Below, piece by piece: positions 28,157-37,382 of a DNA stretch of 64,000 bases. The stretch is from assembly GCF_003515945.1 (NCBI RefSeq), contig NZ_QWLM01000004.1, positions 1-64,000 of the forward strand, read 5' to 3'. Under the pieces are notes generated by a model. It was not told the origin of the DNA. It ran no database searches and saw only the letters and a program-made list of their open reading frames with translations. Origin of the DNA: Dermacoccus abyssi. Its GTDB lineage: Bacteria > Actinomycetota > Actinomycetes > Actinomycetales > Dermatophilaceae. The position numbers and the translations under genes are program-made. How positions within the stretch are numbered: the stretch's first letter is position 1; every line of letters begins with the position of its first letter.

Positions 28157-29310
28157 TCTGCGAAGGACGGCCACCTGCAGCCCTGCGGGTGGCCTCCGTT
28201 CCGGCCGACCACCCCTACGTCCGTCACCTCGCGCCACCGCCCGGTGACGAGGCCGATGCCGGTCGCCGTGTCCTGCGCCTCGCCGACCCACCCGTGGTCG
28301 GTGAGGACGGCAGTGTGCGCTGGTGGCCGCCGCGGATGCTCCAACCGGGCTGGGTCGCACGAAACGCTACGGACTTCGACATCCTGCACGTCCACTTCGG
28401 GTTCGAGTCGTTCACTCCACACGCACTGGCCCGGGTGGTGCGCGAGTTGCGCGAACACGGGAAGGCACTGGTCGTCACCGTGCACGATCTGGTCAATCCG
28501 CACATCCCCGACGAGCGCGTTCAACTCGATCGGTTGGACGTGCTCGTGCCGTCAGCGGACGCCGTGGTGACTCTGACCGAGGGTGCTCGAGACGTCATCG
28601 AGAAACGTTGGGGGAGAAAAGCGCACGTCGTCGCGCACCCTCACATCGTCGAGCTGGATGACCTGTCACGAACAGAGGCCGCCCCGTTCGCACCCGCGAC
28701 GCCCCGTCCGCGCGTGGGTGTGCACCTCAAGAGTTTGCGAGCCAATGTCGATGCTCTCGGAGCGTTGCACGCCCTCGCTCTCGTGAGTGAGTTCGCCGAC
28801 CCCGTCGTCACCATGCACGCCGTCACGGACGACCCGCGGGATCCCAGTCACGACCCCGAGGTCTCCCGGTTGGCGCACGAGCTGGCCGACGCCGGGCGCA
28901 TCGATCTCGTTCTTCACGAGCCGTACGACGACGCTGCCCTCCACGCCCACCTGCGCTCGCTCGACGTCAGCCTCATGCCCTACCGGTGGGGCACCCACTC
29001 GGGATGGATCGAGATGTGTCACGACCTCGGCGTACGCGTCGTCGCCCCCGACATCGGCTTCTACCGAGAGCAACACGAGCCCACGCTCTACCCTCTCGGT
29101 GCAGACGGCGGGCTCGACCCCCGCACGGTCGCAGACGCCGTCGCCCGCGCTTTGGCGCAGCCCCGACCGCCCGGCGCCGCCGCGCAGCAGCGAAGAGCCC
29201 AGCGGCTCGACATCGCTCGCGCTCACGCCGCGATCTACGAGCGCGCCTGCGCCGCAGCGGCACGGCCTGCGTCGGTGAGTTCCAGCGACGCATCGCTCCA
29301 CACGACGTAG
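28153..29310 (+). CDS. Glycosyltransferase (GT-B fold, GT4-like)
   Basis: The 385-residue protein has an N-terminal segment DILHVHFGFESFTPHALARVV and VVTVHDLVNPH, typical of the acceptor-side half of GT-B enzymes, and a C-terminal half with LHEPYDDAALHAHLRSLDVSLMPY and GWIEMCHDLGVRVVAPD, which fits a nucleotide-sugar-binding domain. The E-x7-E motif of classical GT4 is not clear. The start GTG at 28153 overlaps the GNAT stop. It converges on the minus-strand glycosyltransferase cluster and overlaps its last gene by 76 bp, suggesting a related task. Confidence 0.7.
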   Translation: MICEGRPPAALRVASVPADHPYVRHLAPPPGDEADAGRRVLRLADPPVVGEDGSVRWWPPRMLQPGWVARNATDFDILHVHFGFESFTPHALARVVRELREHGKALVVTVHDLVNPHIPDERVQLDRLDVLVPSADAVVTLTEGARDVIEKRWGRKAHVVAHPHIVELDDLSRTEAAPFAPATPRPRVGVHLKSLRANVDALGALHALALVSEFADPVVTMHAVTDDPRDPSHDPEVSRLAHELADAGRIDLVLHEPYDDAALHAHLRSLDVSLMPYRWGTHSGWIEMCHDLGVRVVAPDIGFYREQHEPTLYPLGADGGLDPRTVADAVARALAQPRPPGAAAQQRRAQRLDIARAHAAIYERACAAAARPASVSSSDASLHTT

Positions 29311-30116
29311 CCGCTCGCAGCGAACTGCGCCAGCCACCCCTCCATCGGCCAGGCCCCCCACCGCTCGCGATACACGCCTGCGTTGCGCACGATGTCGACG
29401 AGATGGTGGACGGGCGGCATCACGCTCGGATGCCATTGATGCACCACGTGGGCTCCCCCGACCCATGCCATTGACACCCCCGCAGTCCGGGCGCGCTGCC
29501 CGAAATCCGTGTCCTCGGCGCCGTAACCCACATAGGCCTCGTCGAATCCCCCGATACGGTCCCACACGTTGAGCTCCAACCCGACGGCGAGGGACCACAG
29601 CAGACGGTGGGACTCGTCGACGACGACCCGACCACTCGGTGGCGCGGGGCGCGCAGAATGGGGATCCACCCACGGCATCGCCTCGTCCGGCGAGCACCCC
29701 TCCAGACGTCGTTCGGGCGGCAGGTAGGTCACGACGGCGTTGAGGACGGCAGACTCGCCCAGGCGTTCGGCGGCGCCGTCGAAGGCCTCGAGGAAACCTG
29801 GCAGCGGCGCACAATCGACGTCGAGGAGAACGACCCGCCGAGCCCCGTGCTCGCGCGCCGCCTCGACCCCTGCGTTGCGTGCCCGCGCCGTGGGCATGCC
29901 CCGTGGATCGTCGTCGACCGAGGCCAGAACGACGTCACCCCACACTCCTGCGGCACGCAGGTCGTCCTCGAGATCGGGCATGTCGACACCCACCACGACA
30001 TGAAGAATGCCCGGTGCCACGGCTCGGAGGAATCGTCGTTGGTTGACGAGATGCGTCAGGCGACCGCGCACCGGCGTCACCACGACTGTGCGCCCGAAGC
30101 GCGAATCATGGGGCAC
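29235..30116 (-). CDS. Glycosyltransferase family 2-like protein
   Basis: The 293-residue GT-A protein has LLDVDCAP (D-x-D metal-binding equivalent) and GGFDEAYVGYGAEDTDF, the acceptor-side motif shared by galactosyltransferase-like GT2/GT27 enzymes. GTG at 30116 is the chosen start because AAGGAG lies six bases upstream; an upstream in-frame GTG at 30146 lacks this. It is the last gene of the ten-gene cluster and overlaps the preceding gene by 11 bp and the convergent glycosyltransferase gene by 76 bp. Confidence 0.78.
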   Translation of the reverse strand: MPHDSRFGRTVVVTPVRGRLTHLVNQRRFLRAVAPGILHVVVGVDMPDLEDDLRAAGVWGDVVLASVDDDPRGMPTARARNAGVEAAREHGARRVVLLDVDCAPLPGFLEAFDGAAERLGESAVLNAVVTYLPPERRLEGCSPDEAMPWVDPHSARPAPPSGRVVVDESHRLLWSLAVGLELNVWDRIGGFDEAYVGYGAEDTDFGQRARTAGVSMAWVGGAHVVHQWHPSVMPPVHHLVDIVRNAGVYRERWGAWPMEGWLAQFAASGYVVWSDASLELTDAGRAAAAQARS

Positions 30117-31137
30117 GACAAGCTCCTTCGACGACGTCGACGGCACGCTGCGCCGCCTCCTCGGTCCTCCACGCGCGCCAACCGGCGCCGACCGGCCCCC
30201 GTCCGCGACGCGCTACCTCGGCGAGGGCTCTTCCCGTGGCGCGAGCCACCTCGTCCGCCCCGGATTCCACCGGTACGACACGGGCGATGCCGGTCGCGGC
30301 GAGGCATCGCCCCATGGTGGCCTGCTCGTCGAACGGCCTGCGTTGGGCCACGACGACGGCGGGGGCCCCGAAAGCAGCCACGTCGGCTATCGCGTTCTGT
30401 CCGGCGTGGGTGACGACGACATCGGCCTGTGCCAGCAGGGTCTCGATCGGCGTCGCACCGGGCGCCGTACTCGGTGTCCGCCACCTCACTTCGGGCGTTG
30501 CGGCGCGCACGACGTCGGGCAACGTCGGGTCGTCCCAGCCTTCACCGCCGACGAGGAACACGCCGACGGCCTCCTGCGACGGCACCCGGTGGGAGGTCGC
30601 GCACGCGCCGTCGAAGCGGGTCAGACCACCGACTTCGAAGAGCGCGTCGCGCCACGGTTCGAGGTGCGCATCGAGTCCGACACCGGGTGGCCACGGAGCC
30701 AGCAAGGCTGCCGCCATGTCGTAGGCGAGCCGGTGCGGCGCATCGTCCCGCTGTCCCGGTTGCGTGACAACCACGACGGGCACGCCGAGCAGCCGCACGA
30801 GGGCCGCCACCTCCACCGAGACGTCGACAACGACCACGTCGGGCGCCTGGGAGTGCACCCACTGCGCGATCCGGCACGCGCGCTGCGCGTAGCCGCCGCC
30901 CAGGGGTGCCCAGTGAAGCGCGCCACCCGCCTGCGCATCACGAAACGGTGCGTCCTGGCGCTGGTCGTCACGGGGGAGAACAACTGCCTCGAGACGCGGG
31001 TCGTCCGCGGTCTCGGGCAGTGGCCCGCTGCCGAGAAACGTGACGGCGTGGTCTCGCGCTGCGGCGGCGCGGCCGATGACACCCGCCCTCGTCGCGTGGC
31101 CACGACCGTGGTGGTGAACGTAGTAGCCGATTCTCAT
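30106..31137 (-). CDS. GT-B glycosyltransferase (MurG/GT28-like)
   Basis: The 343-residue protein begins MRIGYYVHHHGRGHATRA, a glycine/histidine loop like that of MurG-type enzymes. It has a C-terminal domain with DVVVTHAGQNAIADVAAFGAPAVVV and a following RPFDEQ, the nucleotide-sugar site pattern of family 28 and related transferases. No membrane segments or signal peptide are seen, so it acts in the cytosol. Its ATG overlaps the stop of the preceding GT4 gene (4 bp). Confidence 0.75.
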   Translation of the reverse strand: MRIGYYVHHHGRGHATRAGVIGRAAAARDHAVTFLGSGPLPETADDPRLEAVVLPRDDQRQDAPFRDAQAGGALHWAPLGGGYAQRACRIAQWVHSQAPDVVVVDVSVEVAALVRLLGVPVVVVTQPGQRDDAPHRLAYDMAAALLAPWPPGVGLDAHLEPWRDALFEVGGLTRFDGACATSHRVPSQEAVGVFLVGGEGWDDPTLPDVVRAATPEVRWRTPSTAPGATPIETLLAQADVVVTHAGQNAIADVAAFGAPAVVVAQRRPFDEQATMGRCLAATGIARVVPVESGADEVARATGRALAEVARRGRGPVGAGWRAWRTEEAAQRAVDVVEGACRAP

Positions 31138-32216
31138 GCGTTTCCCGTCGCGTCGGCGAGCGTGCGGAGGTGTTGGTCCACGAGTCGTTCGACGCCGAAC
31201 CGCCGTTCCGCCTCAGCCCGCACGGCACGCCGATCGAACGAACGCAACGATCCGAGCGCCTGAACGAGCGCGGCCACCCGGACCTCGTCCCGCGTCCCGG
31301 GCCCGTCGGGCACGAGCACACCCGTGGCCTCAGTGACGGCTTCACGCACACCTCCCCGCTCGAGTGCGATGACGGGCGTGCCGCAAAGCGACGCCTCGAC
31401 GGCGACGAGGCCGAATGGCTCCTCCCACACCGGCGTCACGAGAAGGGCATCGCTCGAACCGAGAACGCTCGCGATGTCGGCGGACCCGAGTGAACCGAGA
31501 TGTGTGATGTCGTTCCCGAGAAGCGGTGCGACCTGGCTCTCGAAGTACGCTCTGTCACTGACCGGGCCGACGAGGCGCAACGGACGGCCGGCCAGGCGAG
31601 CCGCAACGGCTGCGAGGTGCGGTGCCTTCTCCGGCGTGATCCTCCCGACCCAGGCGAGCGCGCCGTCGTGCGCACCCGGCCCGAGTGTGAATGCCTCGGG
31701 GTCGGCGCCGTTCAGGACGACCCGAGCATCGACGGTGGTCCACTGCGCGGCGAGTGCGCGCGAGACGGCGACGTACCGCGCCGAGGGCGCCGCCAGGGCC
31801 GCACCGAGCTCCATCCACGGGAACGGCGGCGTGTGCAGCGTCGTGACGACCGGTGCCGCCAACGCCGGCGAGAGGGACATCGGCAGGTGATGCAGGCTGT
31901 GGTTGGCCACGACGTCGATGTCGCGTCGCGCGATGAGTGCGGACATCGCGCTCGTGAAGGCATGGTGATCGGCGAGGAAGGGCGCCTCCGGCACCTGGGG
32001 GTCGAGCGCCGCCACCTCCGAAAGGCGTGGCAGCTCGGGGTAGGTGATCACCTCGTCGGCCAGCGAAGCGGGAGTTCCCGGCGCAGCGTGCAGGACGACG
32101 TGATGGCCGCGTCGGCGAAAACCCTCGACGAGGGCGGCGGTGAGTGCCTCCTGGCCTCCGGCGAACGGGGCGACCAGCGGGTTGCGGTTCGTCGCGAGGA
32201 CAGCGATGCGCATCAT
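31134..32216 (-). CDS. Glycosyltransferase family 4 protein
   Basis: The 360-residue GT-B enzyme starts MMRIAVLATNRNPLVAPFAGG and has THTP-like TLHTPPFPWMELG, WVGRITPEKAPHLA (donor-site strand and Lys) and a family 4 E-x7-E motif in VWEEPFGLVAVEASLCGTPVIA. It transfers a sugar from a nucleotide donor with retention, by family. ATG at 32216 overlaps the upstream stop (ATGA); a second ATG at 32213 is possible. It resembles MshA-like enzymes only in general fold. Confidence 0.85.
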   Translation of the reverse strand: MMRIAVLATNRNPLVAPFAGGQEALTAALVEGFRRRGHHVVLHAAPGTPASLADEVITYPELPRLSEVAALDPQVPEAPFLADHHAFTSAMSALIARRDIDVVANHSLHHLPMSLSPALAAPVVTTLHTPPFPWMELGAALAAPSARYVAVSRALAAQWTTVDARVVLNGADPEAFTLGPGAHDGALAWVGRITPEKAPHLAAVAARLAGRPLRLVGPVSDRAYFESQVAPLLGNDITHLGSLGSADIASVLGSSDALLVTPVWEEPFGLVAVEASLCGTPVIALERGGVREAVTEATGVLVPDGPGTRDEVRVAALVQALGSLRSFDRRAVRAEAERRFGVERLVDQHLRTLADATGNA

Positions 32217-32950
32217 GAGACCCCCCGTGTGAGGTTCTTCAGATAGGTCGCGAACCCACCGCTCGCGCGTGCCTCGAGCCGACTCGACGTCACCACCCGG
32301 TGCGCGTCGGTCGCACGAACACGCACCCCGGGTGCCGCGCGCAGGCGGCCGACGAGATCGGCGTCCTCGTGCAGGGTCAGAGCGCGGTACCCGCCGACGG
32401 CGAGGTAGGCCGAGGCCCGGACCCCCAGGTTCGCACCGTGGACATGGGGGTGGTCCTCGACGAGGTGGTGTCGCTCGAGCCACAGGGCACGATCGTGCAG
32501 CGGCAGCGTCGCGTCCGGTTCGACGGTGCCGACGAGCGCGTCCTCACCGGCTCGGGCAGCGGAAAGATGCGTTGAGATCCAGTGGCCGGGCACGATGGTG
32601 TCGGCGTCGGTGGAGGCCAGCCAGAGTGTGTCGGGTTCGTGACCCGCCCCGGCATGAAGTGCGAGCGCTCGCGCGTTCCCAATGGCGCGCGCCAACCCGA
32701 CACCACCGGCCATGACGGTGATCGATTCGAGTGCGGCACGCCCCGCCTGGTGCCACGCCTGGGTGGCGGCGCGCACGACGGTGTCGCTGCCGTCCGTGCA
32801 CGAGTCGAGCACGACGATCGCGCGCAGGATGACATCGGCATGTGGGCCGGCAAGCTGGAACGACGCGTGGAGCGCCTCGAGGCAAGCAGGTAGGGCGAGC
32901 ACCTCGTTGCGAGCCGGGATGACGACGGTGAGGGCGTCCACTCGTGTCAT
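32213..32950 (-). CDS. Glycosyltransferase family 2 protein
   Basis: The 245-residue GT-A enzyme has TVVIPARNEVLALPACLEAL at the N-terminus, the D-x-D motif in STDADTIVPGHW and HEDADLVGRL, typical of family 2 inverting transferases. No transmembrane segments are evident. Start ATG at 32950 overlaps the stop of the upstream gene by 4 bp. It is the sixth of ten coupled genes counted from the ACAD-like gene. Confidence 0.85.
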   Translation of the reverse strand: MTRVDALTVVIPARNEVLALPACLEALHASFQLAGPHADVILRAIVVLDSCTDGSDTVVRAATQAWHQAGRAALESITVMAGGVGLARAIGNARALALHAGAGHEPDTLWLASTDADTIVPGHWISTHLSAARAGEDALVGTVEPDATLPLHDRALWLERHHLVEDHPHVHGANLGVRASAYLAVGGYRALTLHEDADLVGRLRAAPGVRVRATDAHRVVTSSRLEARASGGFATYLKNLTRGVS

Positions 32951-34146
32951 GGGCGACGCCCCCGGGCTTCGAGGTCGACGCGTGCGCTCGGGTCGAGTGA
33001 CATCAGGATCCCCTCGGCGAACGGGCGGGCCGCGACGCCGAGTGCCCTGTCCCGGGTCCGTGCACCGGCCACACCCCGCGCCTCGTGCGGTCCGACGCCC
33101 AGTGTCGCGAGGAACTCTGCGGGCTCGCACAGCTCGATGGCACCCTCGATCTCGACGAGGAACTCCGCTCGTGCCAACAGAGCGTCATCGCCCGAGACGG
33201 TGACACGCGGGTCACGAGCCAGCGGCGTGTGGAGGCGGCGATCGGGGCGCACCTCGACATCTCCGAGGGCCAACCACGAGAGCAGACAGGCGTGTTGGGC
33301 GCTCGACGTCATCTCGCCGACCTGCCAGCGCACGACGGTGCGCGGTTGACGCCACACGCCACCGTGGCCCCGCACCGACGGTTGCGGGATGCGTTCCGCG
33401 AGGGCCAGTTGTTCGTGCTCCTTGGCCTCTGCGAAACCCTGACGCCCGGCGGCGTCCGGGCCGTCGTGCCACGCCACTGCGTTCGGAACGTGACGCAGCG
33501 CAATCCCGGCATTCCAGGCGCGGTACGCGAGATCCCAGTCCTCACCGCCATAGCCGACGAGTGAGGCGTCGAAACCGCCGAGCGCGGTGAATACCGCACG
33601 GGGTAGAGCGAGCACAGCGCTGATGACGTAACGCCAGTCATCAGGGCCCGCTTCGGCGAGGTCACGGGTGCGCGCGTAACCCTCACGCAGCCATTGCGGT
33701 TCCTCGAGGAGCGGAAGGTGGTCGTCGGCGAGCTCACCGGCGGCCAGGGCGGCTACGCCCGCGCGCCCCAAAGCGCTCAGATCGGCGTGCCGACGGCGCC
33801 CGACGACGAGGGCGTCGTCCGCGCACGCGGCGACGACGCGTGCACAGAAGTCAGGTTCGGGCACTGTGTCGCCGTCGAGGAACACGAGGTAGGGCGCCGT
33901 ACCTGCGCGTGCTCCCATGTTGCGGGCAGCCGCCGCCCGGAACCCTTCGTCCGCCTGCGTCAGCACCCGGACTCGGGCCGGCACGTCCGGCAGGTGCGCA
34001 GAACCGTCGTCGGCGACGACCACGTGCAGCCGATCGGCCGGGTAGCGCTGCGCGGTCAGCGCATCCAACACCCACGCGAGTCGCTCCGGGTCGTTGTAGT
34101 GGGTGACGACGACGTCGACGTGCGGCAGATCCGTCAGGTCACGCAC
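32947..34146 (-). CDS. Glycosyltransferase family 2 protein with C-terminal extension
   Basis: The 399-residue protein has DVVVTHYNDPERLAWVLDAL, the D-x-D motif in VFLDGDTVPEPD and GGFDASLVGYGGEDWDLAYR, like chondroitin-polymerase-type GT2 domains. About 130 further residues follow the catalytic domain without a known domain. The start is GTG at 34146, overlapping the upstream stop by 8 bp. Cytosolic, with no membrane segments. Confidence 0.82.
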   Translation of the reverse strand: MRDLTDLPHVDVVVTHYNDPERLAWVLDALTAQRYPADRLHVVVADDGSAHLPDVPARVRVLTQADEGFRAAAARNMGARAGTAPYLVFLDGDTVPEPDFCARVVAACADDALVVGRRRHADLSALGRAGVAALAAGELADDHLPLLEEPQWLREGYARTRDLAEAGPDDWRYVISAVLALPRAVFTALGGFDASLVGYGGEDWDLAYRAWNAGIALRHVPNAVAWHDGPDAAGRQGFAEAKEHEQLALAERIPQPSVRGHGGVWRQPRTVVRWQVGEMTSSAQHACLLSWLALGDVEVRPDRRLHTPLARDPRVTVSGDDALLARAEFLVEIEGAIELCEPAEFLATLGVGPHEARGVAGARTRDRALGVAARPFAEGILMSLDPSARVDLEARGRRP

Positions 34147-35131
34147 GGCTCACCACCTCGAGCACCTCGGCCTGCGTCCGAGCGGCCTGCTCCGTCGTGA
34201 GGAGACCGTCGCGGCGTCCGCCCGTGAGAGTGCTCGCAAGATTCTCACTCGCGGCGGCAACGGCGTCACAGAACTCCGGCGGGTCGACGACGGTGAGAGC
34301 CCACGGTGCGTGACGGGCGAGCTCCTCGACCCACGGGTTGCGCAGGACAACGGGACGACGTCCTGCCGCGATCCAGCGTCCGATCGATCCGGAGGCGGAG
34401 ATGTGACGATACGGGGCCACCGGCACGCTGACCCCGGCGATCTGTTCGTCCATCCGCTTCTCGGTGAGGTGGCCGGTCACGGTACACGCCACCCCGGCCT
34501 GCATCGCCTGCATCTGCAGCTCTTCGAACAGTGCCTCATGACCGGGGCCGAGGGCACCGAGCAGACGAAGACCGCGTCCGATCCGTGCGGCCGCCGTGAG
34601 CGCCGCACCTGGGTTCTTACCGGGGTGGACGAAGCCGAGGGCGCCAACCGGGCCGACCTGCATCCGCCGCGTGACGCGCGAGGGCGCGAGCTGCGACACG
34701 TCGACGGGCAGTCGCACCACGGCGTCCACCGGTCTCGATGTCATCTCCTCGAGCAGGTCGCGCTCGTGTTCGCTGCACACCTGGATCGACGCTGCCAGGT
34801 CCACGAGTCGACGGTAGGTCTCGCGGCGCCGCGCGAATCGCGGTTCACCTTCGGCCGGTTGGGGGATGTCGTGGAGCGTGAGGTGAACCGGGCGGGCTGT
34901 CGTCGCCAGCTCGCCCACGGCGAGGGCGATGGCGTCCGCGTCGTCACCAAGCAGGTGATCGGTGACGTGGACGTGAACGTCCCCCTGCCCGCTGCGAAGC
35001 GTGGCTGCGAGGTCACGCGCACCGGGACCGACGTGACGTAGCGACACCCGGTGCGCGCCCGCGACGGATCGGCCATGATGCGTGACACCGTGCGTCGGCG
35101 GCCCGAGCAAGAGGTGTTCGACCGTGCTCAT
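34139..35131 (-). CDS. Glycosyltransferase-like protein (GT4-related)
   Basis: The 330-residue protein has a GT-B-like layout: VHLTLHDIPQPAEGEPRF and VCSEHERDLLEEM in the N-terminal half, GALGFVHPGKNPGAALTAA (donor domain, G-x-x-x-x-x-K-N) and SGSIGRWIAAGRRPVVLRN in the C-terminal half. The canonical E-x7-E is weak, so catalytic status is unclear. ATG at 35131 overlaps the WcbI gene stop (ATGA). Confidence 0.7.
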   Translation of the reverse strand: MSTVEHLLLGPPTHGVTHHGRSVAGAHRVSLRHVGPGARDLAATLRSGQGDVHVHVTDHLLGDDADAIALAVGELATTARPVHLTLHDIPQPAEGEPRFARRRETYRRLVDLAASIQVCSEHERDLLEEMTSRPVDAVVRLPVDVSQLAPSRVTRRMQVGPVGALGFVHPGKNPGAALTAAARIGRGLRLLGALGPGHEALFEELQMQAMQAGVACTVTGHLTEKRMDEQIAGVSVPVAPYRHISASGSIGRWIAAGRRPVVLRNPWVEELARHAPWALTVVDPPEFCDAVAAASENLASTLTGGRRDGLLTTEQAARTQAEVLEVVSRA

Positions 35132-36036
35132 GCCGCCGACTCGAGAATGTGCAAAGCCGACGCATGGCGTGCGAGCGCGTCATCGAGCCCCCGCGGGTGC
35201 CGGGAGTACCAGGCGAGGTGCGCCTCCCGGATCCGTTCGGAGGGTACGCACTCGCCGTGCACGACCCACGTGTCGTCGGTATCCGGCGCGAGATCGTTGA
35301 CGGCGGCAGCGGCCTCCTCGATCGGTGCAACGACCGATCCGAGCAGCACCCGCCCGGGGTCGAATGCACGAGGAGCGCCCAGTGCGAGCCGCTCCCCGAT
35401 CCGTCCTGCCACGCCGGTGAGCACGGCGTTCGTCGGGTGATTGACGACGTGCACGGTGCGCTCCCCGCGACGCGCGAGAAGATCGTCGACGACGAGCGCT
35501 CCGTGCCGGTTCGTGCGCTCACGAAGGGCAGCGAGCGACATCTCTCGCAGGGTGCGCGCAGCCGCCAGGCGGATGCGGGTGCGACGACCTGTCGCGGCCT
35601 CGAGGACGGTGCGCAGATCGTGGTAGGGCACGAGGGGTGGCTCCCCCTCACTGCTGCGGACGATGGCCTGGGTGGGGTGTAACCCCGCCCAGCGCAAGAC
35701 TGGCACGACGCAGTTCGTGAGCTGCGGCGCGGCCTCGTGCAGGTCTGCGGTGCCGATGGGCAGACCCCGGTAGCTCTTCACGATCGGCTGCGTGACGAGC
35801 AGGCTCGCACAGGCGAGCAGGCGGCGCAGGTGCGGCACGTCGTCGGCCGTCATCTCGTGCGCCGGCACGAGACGCGCCGTCGTCACGGCGTCCGGATAGC
35901 ACCCCTGGAGCAAAACGCGCAGGGACTCTGCCTGGCAGTTGCCGTGCACGAGGAGCAGGGGCTTGTCCTGCGGCAACGGGGTGAGGCCGTAGAAGACGCC
36001 GTAATGAAGGTTGCGCGGCGTCGCGTCGACACTCAT
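35128..36036 (-). CDS. WcbI-family polysaccharide biosynthesis protein
   Basis: The 302-residue protein has LLLVHGNCQAESLRVLLQG (GNCQ at residues 32-35), the signature of WcbI, a CoA-binding protein of Burkholderia capsule synthesis thought to be an acetyltransferase. SLLVTQPIVKSYRG follows as in the family, and HPTNAVLTGV lies further on. It may add or transfer an acyl group to a sugar made by the neighbouring transferases. Its ATG overlaps the PIG-L/methyltransferase stop by 4 bp. Confidence 0.8.
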   Translation of the reverse strand: MSVDATPRNLHYGVFYGLTPLPQDKPLLLVHGNCQAESLRVLLQGCYPDAVTTARLVPAHEMTADDVPHLRRLLACASLLVTQPIVKSYRGLPIGTADLHEAAPQLTNCVVPVLRWAGLHPTQAIVRSSEGEPPLVPYHDLRTVLEAATGRRTRIRLAAARTLREMSLAALRERTNRHGALVVDDLLARRGERTVHVVNHPTNAVLTGVAGRIGERLALGAPRAFDPGRVLLGSVVAPIEEAAAAVNDLAPDTDDTWVVHGECVPSERIREAHLAWYSRHPRGLDDALARHASALHILESAA

Positions 36037-37382
36037 ACCCGCTCCTGCGGTTGGTGGACGACGATGCTCACGTCGCTGTCACGGTACTCGGCGACGACGG
36101 GCCACACCGCCCGCAACTGCGCGTCCACGAGGGTGCCGTCGAGGGGAATCTCTTGGGTGGACGCCAACCAGTTCGCGGCGAGCACGACACCACCGGGGGC
36201 GAGCAGCCGATCGACCTGCCCGATGAGCTCCGCGATCGCGCGGCCGTCGAGGAAATAGCCGATCTCGCTGAGCACGACGAGGTCGTATCCGGTGTCGATC
36301 CCACCGAGGTCTCGGGGTACCTGCGCCCGACGCCACTCGACGTTCGTCACCGATCGACGCCGAGCACGCGCGAGCGCCTCATCGCTGATGTCGAGCGCGA
36401 GAACGCTCTCGGCGCGCTCGGCGAGCTGGGCTGTGAGTGCCCCGGTGGAACAGCCGATGTCCAGCACGCGACCGAGCCGCTCGTTCGGCAACACGGCCGC
36501 CACGAGAGCGCTGCGGCGACGCTCGTACCAACTCGACTCGACGTTCCACGGATCGTCGCTCTGCGCGAACATGGCATCGAAGGAGGTCGAGGGGGTGATG
36601 CCCTGGGACGCGGCGTGCGGGAGCACGCCGTCCGGATCGACGAGCACCTCGGTGAGTCGCGCGAAGTGCGCCATGACGCCACCGTCGAGCACCTCGGGCG
36701 CCGCTGCGACCCCGGTGAGACCGTTCGTCTGCGAGCGGTAAACACCGATCGCGTCTTGTTTGCGGTGCAACGACCGTGCGTCGGGGACGGCGAGCACGAC
36801 CCGGTCCCAGTCGAGCGTGTCGGGGGTTGCCCAGTGCCAGAGCCACACGGGGTAGTGGATGCACGAAGCGGATGCCGCACGTGCCACCTGGGCCGCCACG
36901 ACGCCGGTCGTGTCGTGGTCGATGTGGCCGTCCTGACTCCACGGCGCGAGGACGAGGGTCGACTCGTCGACGAGGGGTGCGAGCCGTTCGGCCAAGGCCG
37001 CGCGAGCCGGCGCCACACCCCCGTCGGGAAGCCCCAGACGATGGACCGCCCCGCCCACACCGAGGGCTGCGAGCGCCGCGTCGTACTCACGCCCCCGCCA
37101 TTCGGCGAGCACGGCCTTGGCTCGCGCGTCGGCGCTCGGGTACGCGGCTTCACCGTCCGTGACGAGCACGGTGTCGATGGGCAGACCCGACGCGGCAGCC
37201 TGTGCGACGAAGGCACCCGCGCCGAGCGTCTCGTCGTCTGGGTGGGCGGAAACGACGAGCAGCCGCTTCCACCGCTCGGTGAGCGCGCCCATGTCGACGG
37301 CCGGCAACCGCGACCAGGCCACGGTGTCGAACCACGACTGCTCCGAACGACCGGGCTCCCGGGCCGACCAGGTGCCGCTCAC
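36033..37382 (-). CDS. Fused PIG-L deacetylase and SAM methyltransferase
   Basis: The 449-residue protein joins two enzymes. Residues about 35-240 form a PIG-L/LmbE N-acetylglucosamine deacetylase domain with AHPDDET (46-52) and DGHIDHD (151-157), the zinc ligands also seen in MshB. Residues about 275-445 form a class I methyltransferase with VLDIGCSTG (306-314), resembling NodS-type N-methyltransferases. The order suggests that a sugar amide is deacetylated and the free amine then methylated; this coupling is inference. The start is GTG at 37382, overlapping the ACAD-like stop by 4 bp. Confidence 0.85.
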   Translation of the reverse strand: MSGTWSAREPGRSEQSWFDTVAWSRLPAVDMGALTERWKRLLVVSAHPDDETLGAGAFVAQAAASGLPIDTVLVTDGEAAYPSADARAKAVLAEWRGREYDAALAALGVGGAVHRLGLPDGGVAPARAALAERLAPLVDESTLVLAPWSQDGHIDHDTTGVVAAQVARAASASCIHYPVWLWHWATPDTLDWDRVVLAVPDARSLHRKQDAIGVYRSQTNGLTGVAAAPEVLDGGVMAHFARLTEVLVDPDGVLPHAASQGITPSTSFDAMFAQSDDPWNVESSWYERRRSALVAAVLPNERLGRVLDIGCSTGALTAQLAERAESVLALDISDEALARARRRSVTNVEWRRAQVPRDLGGIDTGYDLVVLSEIGYFLDGRAIAELIGQVDRLLAPGGVVLAANWLASTQEIPLDGTLVDAQLRAVWPVVAEYRDSDVSIVVHQPQERV

